From Lysobacteraceae bacterium (GTDB taxonomy: Bacteria; Pseudomonadota; Gammaproteobacteria; Xanthomonadales; Xanthomonadaceae): a DNA stretch of 64,000 nucleotides. The notes under the pieces are model-generated. The model was given only the letters and a program-made list of their open reading frames with translations. It made no database searches and had not been told where the DNA came from. A program made the translations under genes and the position numbers. The stretch lies in assembly GCA_004297225.1 (NCBI GenBank), contig SCUI01000010.1, positions 582,687 through 646,686 on the forward strand, read 5' to 3'. Shown here in pieces: positions 35,938 to 44,712 of the stretch; position 1 is the stretch's first letter; the number at the start of each line of letters is the position of its first letter.

Positions 35938-36764
35938 CGCAGGCGCGCGGCGACCACTGCGCTGGCGCCGAAGCCGATCGAGCGCCCGGCCGCGATCGCG
36001 CGGGCTTCCGCGGCCAGCAGGCGCTCGATCGCGCGCGTCACCGGGCCGTGCGCGGTGCCGTGCTCGACCTCGGCCGACAGCATCGCCCGCTTGCGTCCCG
36101 CGCCGAGCCGGTGGGGCAGGGCGCGGAACAGCCATTGCGGCAGCACCAGCGGCCGGAACGTGTAGCTGAAGTATTCGGTCTCGAAGAGCCCGGCCAGCAG
36201 CGCCTGCAGCGACGCCCGCGTATGCCGGCGGAAGTGGCCCGCCTCGACGTCGGCGCTGGACCACAGCCAGGCATGGCAGGGCACGGTCAGGTAGAGCATC
36301 CCCCCGGGCGCCAGCAACGGCGCGACATCCTCGATGAAACGCCGGTCCTGCTCGACGTGCTCGATCACGTCGAACAGGCCAAGCGCGCCGAAACTGCCCG
36401 GCCGGAAACCCGCCGCCTCGACCGTGGCGCAGGCGACGTGCGCGAGTCCCCGCCCCTGTCGCGCGTTGCGCGCGCCGACTGGGCCGGGTTCCAGCAGCAT
36501 CACCTCGCGCCCGTCCGCCGCCAGCCGCTGGGCGACGTAGCCATTGCCACCGCCGATGTCGAGCAGCATCCCGGACCAGGGATGGTTCGCGACCACCGCA
36601 GAGATGCACTGGTTGCGGTGGCGGAACCAGAACGACTCGTCCTCGACCTGGAAGCAGCCGGCGTGGCCGGTGTCCGAATACGAGACCGCCGCCTGCCCGC
36701 TAGCGTAGTAGATGCCGTCCCCGCCGAGGCGCAGGCCCGTGCTGATGTCTTCGATCCGGGTCAT
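35934..36764 (-). CDS. Class I SAM-dependent methyltransferase
   Basis: The 276-residue protein has SAM motif [10 protein letters not shown] (68-76), an acidic motif II region (VMLLEPGP), [13 protein letters not shown] and [12 protein letters not shown], the pattern of small-molecule methyltransferases such as those acting on quinones or sugars. The [12 protein letters not shown] segment resembles methyltransferases found in polysaccharide clusters. An N-terminal [10 protein letters not shown] patch precedes motif I. It is convergent with cysNC and divergent from the CoA-transferase genes. The substrate is unknown. Confidence 0.85.
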   Translation of the reverse strand: MTRIEDISTGLRLGGDGIYYASGQAAVSYSDTGHAGCFQVEDESFWFRHRNQCISAVVANHPWSGMLLDIGGGNGYVAQRLAADGREVMLLEPGPVGARNARQGRGLAHVACATVEAAGFRPGSFGALGLFDVIEHVEQDRRFIEDVAPLLAPGGMLYLTVPCHAWLWSSADVEAGHFRRHTRASLQALLAGLFETEYFSYTFRPLVLPQWLFRALPHRLGAGRKRAMLSAEVEHGTAHGPVTRAIERLLAAEARAIAAGRSIGFGASAVVAARLR

Positions 36765-36791
36765 TCGTGTCCTCGCGGCATGCCGCCGCGC

Positions 36792-36797
36792 TAGACT
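36792..36797 (+). promoter_or_regulatory. -10 element upstream of the CoA-transferase genes
   Basis: TAGACT lies 30 bp before the ATG at 36828 in the divergent region between the methyltransferase and scoA. No convincing -35. Confidence 0.35.
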
Positions 36798-36827
36798 TTA
36801 CCTTCTCCTGGACGTGGGAACGATGCG

Positions 36828-37538
36828 ATGGCGGCAGGCAAGGTGTATCCGGACGCGGGCGCGGCCTTGCGCGGCGTCGTGGCGGACGGGCATACGCTCG
36901 CGGTGGGCGGCTTCGGTCTCTGCGGCATTCCCGAGGCGCTGATCGCGGCCTTGCGGGATTCGGGGGTGAGGGAACTCACCGTCATCTCCAACAACGCGGG
37001 CGTGGACGGTTTCGGCCTCGGCCAGCTGCTCGGCACGCGCCAGATCCGCAAGATGATTTCGTCCTACGTGGGCGAGAACAAGGAATTCGAACGCCAGTTC
37101 CTCGCCGGCGAACTCGAGCTCGAGTTCAACCCGCAGGGCACCCTGGCCGAGCGCCTGCGCGCCGGCGGCGCCGGGATCCCGGCGTTCTTCACCGCCACCG
37201 GCTACGGCACCGTGGTCGCCGAGGGCAAGGAAACCCGGGAGTTCAACGGCCGCATGTACGTGATGGAAACCGCGCTCACCGCCGACGTCGCGCTGGTCAA
37301 GGCGTGGAAGGCGGACCACGCCGGCAACCTTGTGTTCCGCAAGACCGCGCGCAACTTCAACCCCGCCTGCGCGATGGCCGGCAAGGTCTGCATCGCCGAG
37401 GTGGAGGAGATCGTGGAGACCGGCGCGTTCGATCCCGACCAGGTGCACCTGCCCGGCATCTATGTCGATCGCATCGTCCTCAACGCGACGCCGGAAAAGC
37501 GCATCGAGCAACGCACGATCCGCCAGGAGGCACGCTGA
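36828..37538 (+). CDS. scoA: 3-oxoacid CoA-transferase subunit A
   Basis: Alpha subunit of a heterodimeric CoA-transferase of the SCOT/AtoDA type, moving CoA between succinyl-CoA and 3-oxoacids. Conserved segments: [54 protein letters not shown] and [16 protein letters not shown]. At 236 residues it is full length. The stop overlaps the ATG of subunit B (TGATG). In Xanthomonas a CoA-transferase pair is found close to the LPS locus, so its location here is typical. Confidence 0.93.
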   Translation: MAAGKVYPDAGAALRGVVADGHTLAVGGFGLCGIPEALIAALRDSGVRELTVISNNAGVDGFGLGQLLGTRQIRKMISSYVGENKEFERQFLAGELELEFNPQGTLAERLRAGGAGIPAFFTATGYGTVVAEGKETREFNGRMYVMETALTADVALVKAWKADHAGNLVFRKTARNFNPACAMAGKVCIAEVEEIVETGAFDPDQVHLPGIYVDRIVLNATPEKRIEQRTIRQEAR

Positions 37539-38170
37539 TGGCCTGGACCCGTGAAGAAATGGCGCGCCGCGCGGCGCAGGAACTCACCGACGGCGCCTAT
37601 GTGAACCTCGGTATCGGCCTGCCGACGCTGGTAGCCAACCACATCCCCGAGGGCGTGGACGTGTGGCTGCAGAGCGAGAACGGCCTGCTCGGCATCGGCC
37701 CGTTCCCGACCGAGGCCGAGCTCGACGCGGACCTGATCAACGCCGGCAAGCAGACCGTCACCGCGCGCCCGGGCGCCAGCTACTTCGGCAGCCATGATTC
37801 GTTCGCGATGATCCGCGGCGGCCACATCGACCTGGCGATCCTGGGCGCGATGGAAGTCACCGACCGCGGCGACCTCGCCAACTGGATGGTCCCCGGCAAG
37901 ATGGTCAAGGGCATGGGCGGGGCGATGGACCTGGTCGCCGGGGTGCAGCGCGTGGTGGTGCTCATGGAGCACACGACCAGGCAGGGCGAGCCCAAGATCC
38001 TGCCGCAGTGCACGCTGCCGCTGACCGGTGTCGGCGTCGTCGACCGTATCATTACCGACCTGGGGGTGCTCGACGTCACGCCGGCAGGGCTGCGGCTCGT
38101 CGAACTGGCGCCGGGCGTGGACGAAGCTGAACTCCGGGCCAAGACCGGATGCGAGATTGGTCGCGAATAG
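37538..38170 (+). CDS. scoB: 3-oxoacid CoA-transferase subunit B
   Basis: Beta subunit with the catalytic glutamate in the [10 protein letters not shown] motif. It has the family start ([28 protein letters not shown]), [39 protein letters not shown], and [13 protein letters not shown] near the end. The 210 residues match the family. It is translationally coupled to scoA. Its 3' end is 80 bp from the start of the next gene. Confidence 0.93.
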   Translation: MAWTREEMARRAAQELTDGAYVNLGIGLPTLVANHIPEGVDVWLQSENGLLGIGPFPTEAELDADLINAGKQTVTARPGASYFGSHDSFAMIRGGHIDLAILGAMEVTDRGDLANWMVPGKMVKGMGGAMDLVAGVQRVVVLMEHTTRQGEPKILPQCTLPLTGVGVVDRIITDLGVLDVTPAGLRLVELAPGVDEAELRAKTGCEIGRE

Positions 38171-38250
38171 TGCTGGCGGAGGGGCCGCGAGGTTGTCGCG
38201 GCCGCGAAACCGGGGCACGATCCGGGGCACTTACGGGGGAGTGTGAAATC

Positions 38251-40668
38251 GTGGATTCAAGGATTCTTGCGGTAGTCGCGTCGATCGTGCTGCTGGCAGG
38301 CGCCTGCAGCGGCAGCCAGGCGCCGATGCCGGCCAGCACGGCCGCGGCCAGCCCGCTTGCAGGGTCGCCGGCCCTTGGAACGGGCATGGCTGGCCTGCCG
38401 GGGGTTGCCATCGCCGGCAGCCGCACGCAGCCGAGCCGGGCGGCGGCGGCGCCCGACCACGGCGAATTCGCCAGCTATCCCGGCGACGTCCGCCGCGTCA
38501 CCGGCGCCTACACCTGGCACCGCGCGGCGTTCAGCGAGGCGCACGCGCGCAACGCCATCGACAGCGGCCACCTGCGCCTGACCACGCCGGACGGACGCCT
38601 GCTCGACGTCGTCTACGACCGCCACGTGGAGCACGCCTCCGGCGACTGGACCTGGATCGGACACCTCGCCGGGCACGAGGGCGTGCAGACCGTCCTCACG
38701 ATCGGGGCGGAAGCGGTGTTCGGCAGCATCGGCCAGGATGTCGGCCTGCCGTTGCGCCTGACCATGCGCGACGGTGCTGCCTGGCTGGTCGAAACCGACG
38801 CCGCAATGGTCGCGCGGATCGACAGCGAGGCGACGCGACCGAGCCGTCCCGACTTCCACGTGCCGGTGCAGCCGCGCGTCGCGCCACGCGGCGCCTCCGC
38901 GACGGCCATGCCTGCCGGCCGGACCGCCTCGGCGACCGCCAGCGCCAGCCCCACCGTCGACCTGCTGGTCGGCTACACCCCCGGCTTGCGCACCGCCTAC
39001 GGCAGCGCCTCGGCCGTGCTCACGCGCATCAACAACCTCGTGGACCTCACCAACACCGCCTACGTGAACGGCGGCATCGTCGGCCGCGTACGCCTGGTGC
39101 ATGCGATGGAGGTCAACTACACCGACACCAACGACAACGGCACCGCGCTCCAGGAAATGAGCGGATACGAATCCGGGGTCGGCGAGGTCCCGACGTCCCC
39201 GGCTTTCGCCGACCTGCGCGCGGCACGCGAAACCTATGGTGCGGACCTGGTCACCCTGCTCCGCGATTTCCGCGACCCCGAGCACGAGGGTTGCGGCATC
39301 GCCTGGCTGCTGGGCGGCTCGCTGCAGGGCATCTCCGCGGGCGAGGGTTGGGACACGCTGGGCTACAACGTGGTCAGCGACGGCACCGACGTCAATGAAG
39401 AGGACAGCAAGAGCTACTACTGCCGCGAGCTGACGTTCGCCCACGAAATCGGGCACAACATGGGTGCGGCGCACGACCAGGAAACCGCCAAGGGCGAGGA
39501 CGGCATCCTCGACAGTCCCGACGACTATGGCGCCTACACCTTTTCGTTCGGCTACAAGGTCGGCGCCACCGGCGGCAACTTCTACACGGCCATGGCCTAC
39601 GGCGACACCGGGCAGATCGGTTACATCATCTTCTCGACGCCGGACAGCACCTTTTGCGGCGGTCGCCCGTGCGGGCTGAGCACCGCCGACAACGTGCGGA
39701 CCCTCAACAGCACCATGCCGGTGGTGGCCGGGTTCCGCGCGTCCGCCGTGCCGGAAGAGCAAGACAGTCGCTGGCTGGTGGTCGACGCCAGGCACAACGA
39801 CGCCAACGCCGACGGACGCTCCGACCTGTTCTGGCACAGCGCGCAGTTCGAGCGCCAGCAGTCCTGGCTGATGAACGGCACGGCCTGGACCTATGGCGGC
39901 GTACGCGCGGTGGCGGCGAAGTACGAGGTCGCCGGCATCGGCGATTTCGACGGCGACGGCCGCGCCGACCTGCTGTGGCGCGACACCACCCGCACCCAGG
40001 TGTGGATGTGGCGCGCCACCGCGGCCGGAGGCTACGACATCGTTTTCCTGCGTGACTATCCCGCCGGCTGGGAGATCGCGGGCATCAGCGACGGCAATGC
40101 GGACGGCCGCTCCGACATCCACTGGTACAACCCAACCCTGCATCGCCTGCAGGTCTGGTACATGGCCGGCGCGACGTGGAGCTACGGCGCGGTGCACGCC
40201 ACCTCGGCCAATGCGCGGATCCTCGGCATCGGCGACATGTCCGGCGACGGCCGCGCCGACATCGCCTGGCACGACGAGGCGACCGGATCGGTGGCCGTGT
40301 GGTTGCGCGGTACCAGCGACGCCTATTCCGCGCAGGCCTTGCGCTCCTATCCCGACGGATGGAGCGTGGTCGCGGTGGCCGACGCCAACGGCGACGGACG
40401 CATGGACCTGTTCTGGCACAACCCGGCGCTTGGCCGCATCCAGTCCTGGCAGATGAACGGTTTCCTCTGGACCTATGGCCCGGTGAACCCGATCGCATCG
40501 CAGTACGAGGTCGCCGCCGTCGGCGACTTCAACGGCGATGGCCGCGCCGACCTGGCCTGGCAGGACCAGGCGAAGACGACTGTCTGGAGCTGGCAGGCGC
40601 GCAGCGACCTGAGCTACTCGGTCGCGCTGTTGCGCGGCTATCCGACGGGCTGGTCGCTGGTCCACTGA
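38251..40668 (+). CDS. Secreted metzincin protease (M72-like) with FG-GAP/VCBS-like repeats
   Basis: The 805-residue protein starts at GTG 38251 with a signal peptide (ILAVVASIVLLAGACSG). A propeptide-like region (to about 225) is followed by a zinc protease domain with HEIGHNMGAAHD (His398, Glu399, His402, His408) and the Met-turn TAMAYGD, close to the peptidyl-Asp endopeptidase group. From about residue 505 to the end are about six repeats of roughly 45-50 residues with calcium-type loops such as DFDGDGRAD, DANGDGRMD and DFNGDGRAD, probably a partial beta-propeller or adhesion domain. It is probably exported by the type II system of this window, which is inference. An alternative start at 38149 would precede the signal peptide and is rejected. 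Confidence 0.88.
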   Translation: MDSRILAVVASIVLLAGACSGSQAPMPASTAAASPLAGSPALGTGMAGLPGVAIAGSRTQPSRAAAAPDHGEFASYPGDVRRVTGAYTWHRAAFSEAHARNAIDSGHLRLTTPDGRLLDVVYDRHVEHASGDWTWIGHLAGHEGVQTVLTIGAEAVFGSIGQDVGLPLRLTMRDGAAWLVETDAAMVARIDSEATRPSRPDFHVPVQPRVAPRGASATAMPAGRTASATASASPTVDLLVGYTPGLRTAYGSASAVLTRINNLVDLTNTAYVNGGIVGRVRLVHAMEVNYTDTNDNGTALQEMSGYESGVGEVPTSPAFADLRAARETYGADLVTLLRDFRDPEHEGCGIAWLLGGSLQGISAGEGWDTLGYNVVSDGTDVNEEDSKSYYCRELTFAHEIGHNMGAAHDQETAKGEDGILDSPDDYGAYTFSFGYKVGATGGNFYTAMAYGDTGQIGYIIFSTPDSTFCGGRPCGLSTADNVRTLNSTMPVVAGFRASAVPEEQDSRWLVVDARHNDANADGRSDLFWHSAQFERQQSWLMNGTAWTYGGVRAVAAKYEVAGIGDFDGDGRADLLWRDTTRTQVWMWRATAAGGYDIVFLRDYPAGWEIAGISDGNADGRSDIHWYNPTLHRLQVWYMAGATWSYGAVHATSANARILGIGDMSGDGRADIAWHDEATGSVAVWLRGTSDAYSAQALRSYPDGWSVVAVADANGDGRMDLFWHNPALGRIQSWQMNGFLWTYGPVNPIASQYEVAAVGDFNGDGRADLAWQDQAKTTVWSWQARSDLSYSVALLRGYPTGWSLVH

Positions 40669-40672
40669 ACCC

Positions 40673-42322
40673 ATGCACGACGAGATGCCAACGCCCATGG
40701 AACCCGACCGCGACGTCATGGAATACGACGTGGTCGTGGTGGGCGCGGGTCCGGCGGGGCTCGCGTTCGCAATCCGCCTGAAACAGGTCTCTCCCGATCT
40801 CGCCGTCTGCGTGATCGAGAAAGGCGCAACGGTGGGTGCGCACATCCTGTCCGGCGCGGTCATCGAACCCGGACCGCTGGACGCGCTGCTCCCGGGCTGG
40901 CGCGACAATCCGCCGCCGATCTGCGTGCCGGCGACCGACGACGAGTTCTGGCTGCTGTCGAAGACCGGTGGCCGGCGCCTGCCGGTGCCGCCGGGCATGC
41001 GCAACCATGGCAACTTCATCGTCAGCCTGGGCGCGATGTGCGCGTGGATGGCGCCGCAGGCCGAGGCGCTGGGGGTGGAGATCTATCCCGGCTTCGCCGC
41101 GTCGTCCGTCCTGCATGGCGAGGACGGCCGCGTCCAGGGCGTGCGCATCGGCGACATGGGCGTGGCGAAGGACGGCAGCCACAAGCCCGGCTACACCAAG
41201 GGCATCGACATCCGCGCCCGGATGACCGTCCTTGCCGAGGGCGCGCGCGGCAGCCTGACCAAGCAGCTGGTGAAGCGTTTCGCGCTCGACGCGGCCTGCG
41301 ACCCGCAGGGCTATTCGATCGGCATCAAGGAGCTGTGGCAGGTGCCCGCGGGGCGCGTGACGCCGGGCAAGACCGTGCACAGCCTGGGCTGGCCAGCGGA
41401 CACCAATACCTACGGCGGCAGCTTCATCTACCACCTCGACAAGGACCGGATCGCGCTGGGCTACGTCTCCGGGCTGGACTACCGGGACCCGAACTACAAG
41501 CCGTGGGAGGCCTTCCAGCAATGGAAGAACCACCCGATGGTGAAGCCGCTGCTCGAGGGCGGCAGCATCCTGTCCGCCGGTGCCCGCGCGATCGTCACGG
41601 GCGGTTACCAGTCATTGCCCAGGACGGAGATGCCCGGCGCGCTGCTGATCGGCGACGGCGCCGGCCTGCTCAACGTACCCAAGATCAAGGGCACCCACCA
41701 GGCGATCCGCTCGGGCATGGTCGCGGCCGAGCACCTGGCCGCGCAGGCCGGATCGGGCGGATTGGAAAGTGCCGGATTCGACGCGAAGCTGCGCGCGTCG
41801 CCGGCGATGGACGAATTGCGCAAGGTGCGCAACGTGAAGCCCGGCTTCAAGCGCGGCCTCTGGCTTGGCATGCTCAACGCCGCCTGGGAAACCGCCGTCG
41901 GCGGCCTGTCGCCATGGACGCTGCGCAACAAGCCGGACTGGAGTTCGCTGGACAAGCTGGGCGAGCACGAGCAACCCCGGCGCGACTACCTGCAGCGCGA
42001 GCTGCCCCCGCGCGACCGCCTGCAGGGGGTGTACTTCGCCGCCACGGCGCACGACGAGGACCAGCCGGTGCACCTGGTGGTGCACGACACCAGCATCTGC
42101 GCCGATCGCTGCGTGGTCGAGTACGGCAACCCCTGCACCAACTTCTGCCCCGCCGGCGTCTACGAGATGGTCGACGACGCCAGCCAGCCGCACGGCTTGC
42201 GCCTGCAGGTCAACAGCGCCAACTGCGTGCACTGCAAGACCTGCGACGTCAAGGATCCCTACGAAATCATCACCTGGGTGACGCCGGAAGGCGGTTCGGG
42301 GCCTAATTACCAGAATCTCTGA
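40673..42322 (+). CDS. Electron transfer flavoprotein-ubiquinone oxidoreductase
   Basis: Membrane-associated flavoprotein that passes electrons from ETF to ubiquinone. FAD-binding YDVVVVGAGPAGLAFAI is near the N-terminus, followed by GAHILSGAVIEP and the ubiquinone-binding region GGYQSLPRTEMPGALLIGDG. The C-terminal 4Fe-4S domain has CTNFCPAGVYE and NCVHCKTCDVKDP. At 549 residues it is normal. It lies 4 bp after the protease gene, unusually close for an unrelated gene. An ATG at 40697 is an alternative start. It functions with etfBA located 10 kb away. Confidence 0.95.
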   Translation: MHDEMPTPMEPDRDVMEYDVVVVGAGPAGLAFAIRLKQVSPDLAVCVIEKGATVGAHILSGAVIEPGPLDALLPGWRDNPPPICVPATDDEFWLLSKTGGRRLPVPPGMRNHGNFIVSLGAMCAWMAPQAEALGVEIYPGFAASSVLHGEDGRVQGVRIGDMGVAKDGSHKPGYTKGIDIRARMTVLAEGARGSLTKQLVKRFALDAACDPQGYSIGIKELWQVPAGRVTPGKTVHSLGWPADTNTYGGSFIYHLDKDRIALGYVSGLDYRDPNYKPWEAFQQWKNHPMVKPLLEGGSILSAGARAIVTGGYQSLPRTEMPGALLIGDGAGLLNVPKIKGTHQAIRSGMVAAEHLAAQAGSGGLESAGFDAKLRASPAMDELRKVRNVKPGFKRGLWLGMLNAAWETAVGGLSPWTLRNKPDWSSLDKLGEHEQPRRDYLQRELPPRDRLQGVYFAATAHDEDQPVHLVVHDTSICADRCVVEYGNPCTNFCPAGVYEMVDDASQPHGLRLQVNSANCVHCKTCDVKDPYEIITWVTPEGGSGPNYQNL

Positions 42323-42959
42323 CGCCGGGATCGGCGGCGCCTGTCGCCAGGGTCCAGCCGGCGATGTCGTGGGCGATCATGCCGAGCGCTTCGCCGAACG
42401 CGCGGGTCACCAGCGCCGTGTCGGCGCCCGATGCCGGCACCGCCTGGCGGAAGGTCCGTGTTCCCACCAGCGACTGGCCGACGCTGCGCACCAGCTTGGC
42501 ATTCACTTCCATGGTCGCGGCCGGCACCGCGCCGCCGGCGTAGTCCGCCTCGAAGCGGCGCACGTCCAGCTCCAGCCGGTAATCCGCGGCCAGGCCACTG
42601 CCCTGGCGCGCGACCGCGGCCAGCTTCCCGGATTCCTCGAGCGTCTGCAGCACCGCGTCGCGCAGCTGCTCGCCAGGGTCCTTGGCCCACAGCGCGCCCT
42701 TGTAAACCTGCAATTCGCCGGGCACCGGGCGCACGGCGATCCGCGTGCCGTCGAGCATGCCGGCCACGTGCGGCGAGCCGATCGCCAGCTGCGCGTCCAG
42801 CGTCGGCCAGGCTGGGTCCGCCTGCACCCGCGGCATCGGCGCATAGATCGTCGAAGGCTCCTTGCTCCCGCCCACCAGGGAACATCCACCCACCGCCACG
42901 GCGAGCAACGCGGCCACAAGTCGCGACACACCCGCCATTCCCCGTTCCCTGTTCCCCAT
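42303..42959 (-). CDS. ABC-type lipid transport auxiliary lipoprotein
   Basis: The 218-residue lipoprotein (lipobox VGGC at Cys29 with the ATG at 42959) belongs to the PqiC/ABC-transport auxiliary group, with PRVQADPAWPTLDAQLAIG, RIAVRPVPGELQVYKGALWAKDPGEQLRDAVLQTLEESG split over its beta sheet, and DYRLELDVRRFEADYAGG. It would receive or anchor lipid in the periplasm for the Mla-like transporter. The preferred start has AGGG 5 nt upstream; ATG 42938 would also leave the signal peptide. Its first codons lie inside a GGGAAYGGGG-type repeat. Its 3' end overlaps ETF-QO by 20 bp, tail to tail. Confidence 0.82.
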   Translation of the reverse strand: MGNRERGMAGVSRLVAALLAVAVGGCSLVGGSKEPSTIYAPMPRVQADPAWPTLDAQLAIGSPHVAGMLDGTRIAVRPVPGELQVYKGALWAKDPGEQLRDAVLQTLEESGKLAAVARQGSGLAADYRLELDVRRFEADYAGGAVPAATMEVNAKLVRSVGQSLVGTRTFRQAVPASGADTALVTRAFGEALGMIAHDIAGWTLATGAADPGVRDSGN

Positions 42960-42963
42960 TCCC
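42935..42963 (-). repeat. GGGAAYGGGGAAC-type repeat at the lipoprotein start
   Basis: Read on the minus strand, this 29-nt tract has four G-runs in the pattern GGGAATGGGGAAC(A)GGG and continues GAACGGGGAATGG. It supplies the start codons of the lipoprotein gene. It matches the tract inside purL at 62845-62873 in 26 of 29 positions and could form a G-quadruplex. Confidence 0.8.
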
Positions 42964-42966
42964 GCC

Positions 42967-43902
42967 CTATCGCTCTTCATCTGGATCGAACTCCTTCGGC
43001 GCATCGCGCCCCAGCAGGTAGCCCGCCGGATTGCCCTGCATGCGCTCGCTGATGCGGCGCAGGTCGCGGACCAGTCCGCGCAATTCGGCCAGCGTCGGGC
43101 CGAGCTGCGACAGGCCGTCATTGGCGAAGCTGCGGATCGCCGCGCGGTTCTCGCCAAGGATCGCATCCGCGCCGCCGGCGGCGGCATCGAGGCGGGTGAG
43201 GGTGCTGTCGAGCTTAACGACCAGGCCGGGCAGCTTGTCCACCAGTTCGCGGTCGATGTCCTCGACCGCCTGGTTGGTGCTGCCGAGCGTGCGCTGCAGC
43301 AGTTCGCTGGACTTGCGCGCGTTGACGATCAGCAGGCGCAGGTCCTCGCGCTGCGCGGCGACCGAGCCGGTCATCGCCTCGATGTTCTCCAGCGTGTTGG
43401 CGATGCGCTTGACGTTCTCCTCGCTCAGCACCTGGTCCATCCGCGCGACCAGGCGGTTGGCGGTGTCGGCGATGTTCTGCAAGGCCGAAGCCTCGGTGGC
43501 GATCGTCGGCACGTCCTCGCGGCTGGCCTGCGCCAGCCATTCCGCTTCCGGGCTGCCGCCGGTGAGCTGGATGAAGGGCACGCCGGTCAGGCCGGTGATC
43601 GACAGCTTGGCGCGGGTATCCACCTTCACCGGCGTGCTGGCCTTGACCTTGAGCCGGGCGACAACGCGACGCGGATCCTTCTGGTCCAGGTCCAGGCGCT
43701 CGACCGTGCCGATGGCGATGCCGTTGTATTGCACCGAGCTGCCCTCGGTCAGCCCGGTCACCGGTTCGGTGAACACCACCTGGTATTCCTGCCAGTCGCG
43801 ATCGGACGAGTATTTCGCCGCCCACAGGCCGAACAGCAGCAGGAACGCGGCTGCAGCCAGGGTGAAGGCGCCGATCAGGACGTAGTTGGCCTTGGTTTCC
43901 AT
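42967..43902 (-). CDS. MCE-domain (MlaD-like) lipid transport protein
   Basis: The 311-residue inner-membrane-anchored protein has one N-terminal helix (ANYVLIGAFTLAAAAFLLLFG) and an MCE domain (about residues 35-145) with VTGLTEGSSVQYNGIAIGTV and TGLTGVPFIQLTGG. A long helical region (about 150-295) follows, which in MCE proteins forms a periplasmic needle or ring. It shares an operon with the ATPase and permease and ends just before the lipoprotein. It likely carries phospholipids between membranes. Confidence 0.9.
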   Translation of the reverse strand: METKANYVLIGAFTLAAAAFLLLFGLWAAKYSSDRDWQEYQVVFTEPVTGLTEGSSVQYNGIAIGTVERLDLDQKDPRRVVARLKVKASTPVKVDTRAKLSITGLTGVPFIQLTGGSPEAEWLAQASREDVPTIATEASALQNIADTANRLVARMDQVLSEENVKRIANTLENIEAMTGSVAAQREDLRLLIVNARKSSELLQRTLGSTNQAVEDIDRELVDKLPGLVVKLDSTLTRLDAAAGGADAILGENRAAIRSFANDGLSQLGPTLAELRGLVRDLRRISERMQGNPAGYLLGRDAPKEFDPDEER

Positions 43903-44712
43903 CTACCCGCCGCCTCCGCTGTTGCGCGCTGCCGCCTGCTGCGCCGCCCGCCCTCGCGGGCCGTTGAAATAGGACTGCACCCACTCGTGCTCCAGCCGTT
44001 CCAGCTCGGCGACCGTCCCCACGGCGAGGATCCGCTTTTCCGCCAGTACCGCGACCCGGTCGCAGATAGCGTACAGGGTGTCCAGGTCGTGGGTGATGAG
44101 GAACACCGTGAGCCCCAGGGCTTCCTGCAGTGTACGGATCAGGTGGTCGAATGCGGCCGCGCCGATCGGGTCGAGGCCGGCGGTCGGTTCGTCCAGGAAC
44201 AGCACCGGCGGGTCCAGCGCGAGCGCTCGTGCCAGCGCGGCGCGCTTGCGCATGCCGCCGGACAGTTGCGAGGGCAGCTTGTCGATCGCGTCTGCGGGCA
44301 AGCCCGCCAGCTTCACCTTCAGCAGCGCCAGTTCGTAGCGCAGCGACTCGGGCAGGTCCGGGAAATGCTCCTTCAGCGGCACCTGCACGTTCTCCCCCAC
44401 GGTGAGCGAGGAGAACAACGCGCCATCCTGGAACAGCACCCCGGAGTTGCGTTCCACGTACATCGAGGCCTCGGCGTCCTCGGACAGCACGTCCACGCCC
44501 ATCAGCTCGACCGTGCCAGCCTGCGGCTCGCGCAGGCCGATGATCGAGCGCATCAGCACCGACTTGCCGCTGCCCGAGCCGCCGACGATGCCCAGGATCT
44601 CGCCGCGGCGCACGTCCAGGTCCAGGCCCTCGTGCACGACCTGGCTGCCGAAGCGGTTGGCCAGGCCGCGCACGCGGATGATCGGTTCGCCGTTGTCGTC
44701 GCCCGCGGCCAT
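43903..44712 (-). CDS. MlaF-like ABC transporter ATPase
   Basis: Nucleotide-binding protein of 269 residues with Walker A GGSGSGKSVL, Q-loop LFQDGALFSSLTVGEN, signature LSGGMRKRAALARALALDP and Walker B LFLDEPTAGLDP. These features match the lipid-transport MlaF/Ttg2A group. The ATG at 44712 overlaps the permease stop (TGATG); a GTG at 44715 is possible. The C-terminus has a short GPRGRAAQQAAARNSGGGG tail. It abuts the MCE gene with no gap. Confidence 0.92.
   Translation of the reverse strand: MAAGDDNGEPIIRVRGLANRFGSQVVHEGLDLDVRRGEILGIVGGSGSGKSVLMRSIIGLREPQAGTVELMGVDVLSEDAEASMYVERNSGVLFQDGALFSSLTVGENVQVPLKEHFPDLPESLRYELALLKVKLAGLPADAIDKLPSQLSGGMRKRAALARALALDPPVLFLDEPTAGLDPIGAAAFDHLIRTLQEALGLTVFLITHDLDTLYAICDRVAVLAEKRILAVGTVAELERLEHEWVQSYFNGPRGRAAQQAAARNSGGGG

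Noticed and set aside
34027..36609. Minus-strand open frame through cysNC
   Set aside because: Shadow of cysNC. Only the methyltransferase in a different frame (35934-36764) is supported by motifs.
42843..43187. Longer N-terminal extension of the auxiliary lipoprotein
   Set aside because: The upstream part overlaps the MCE gene and would put the lipoprotein signal in the middle of the protein.
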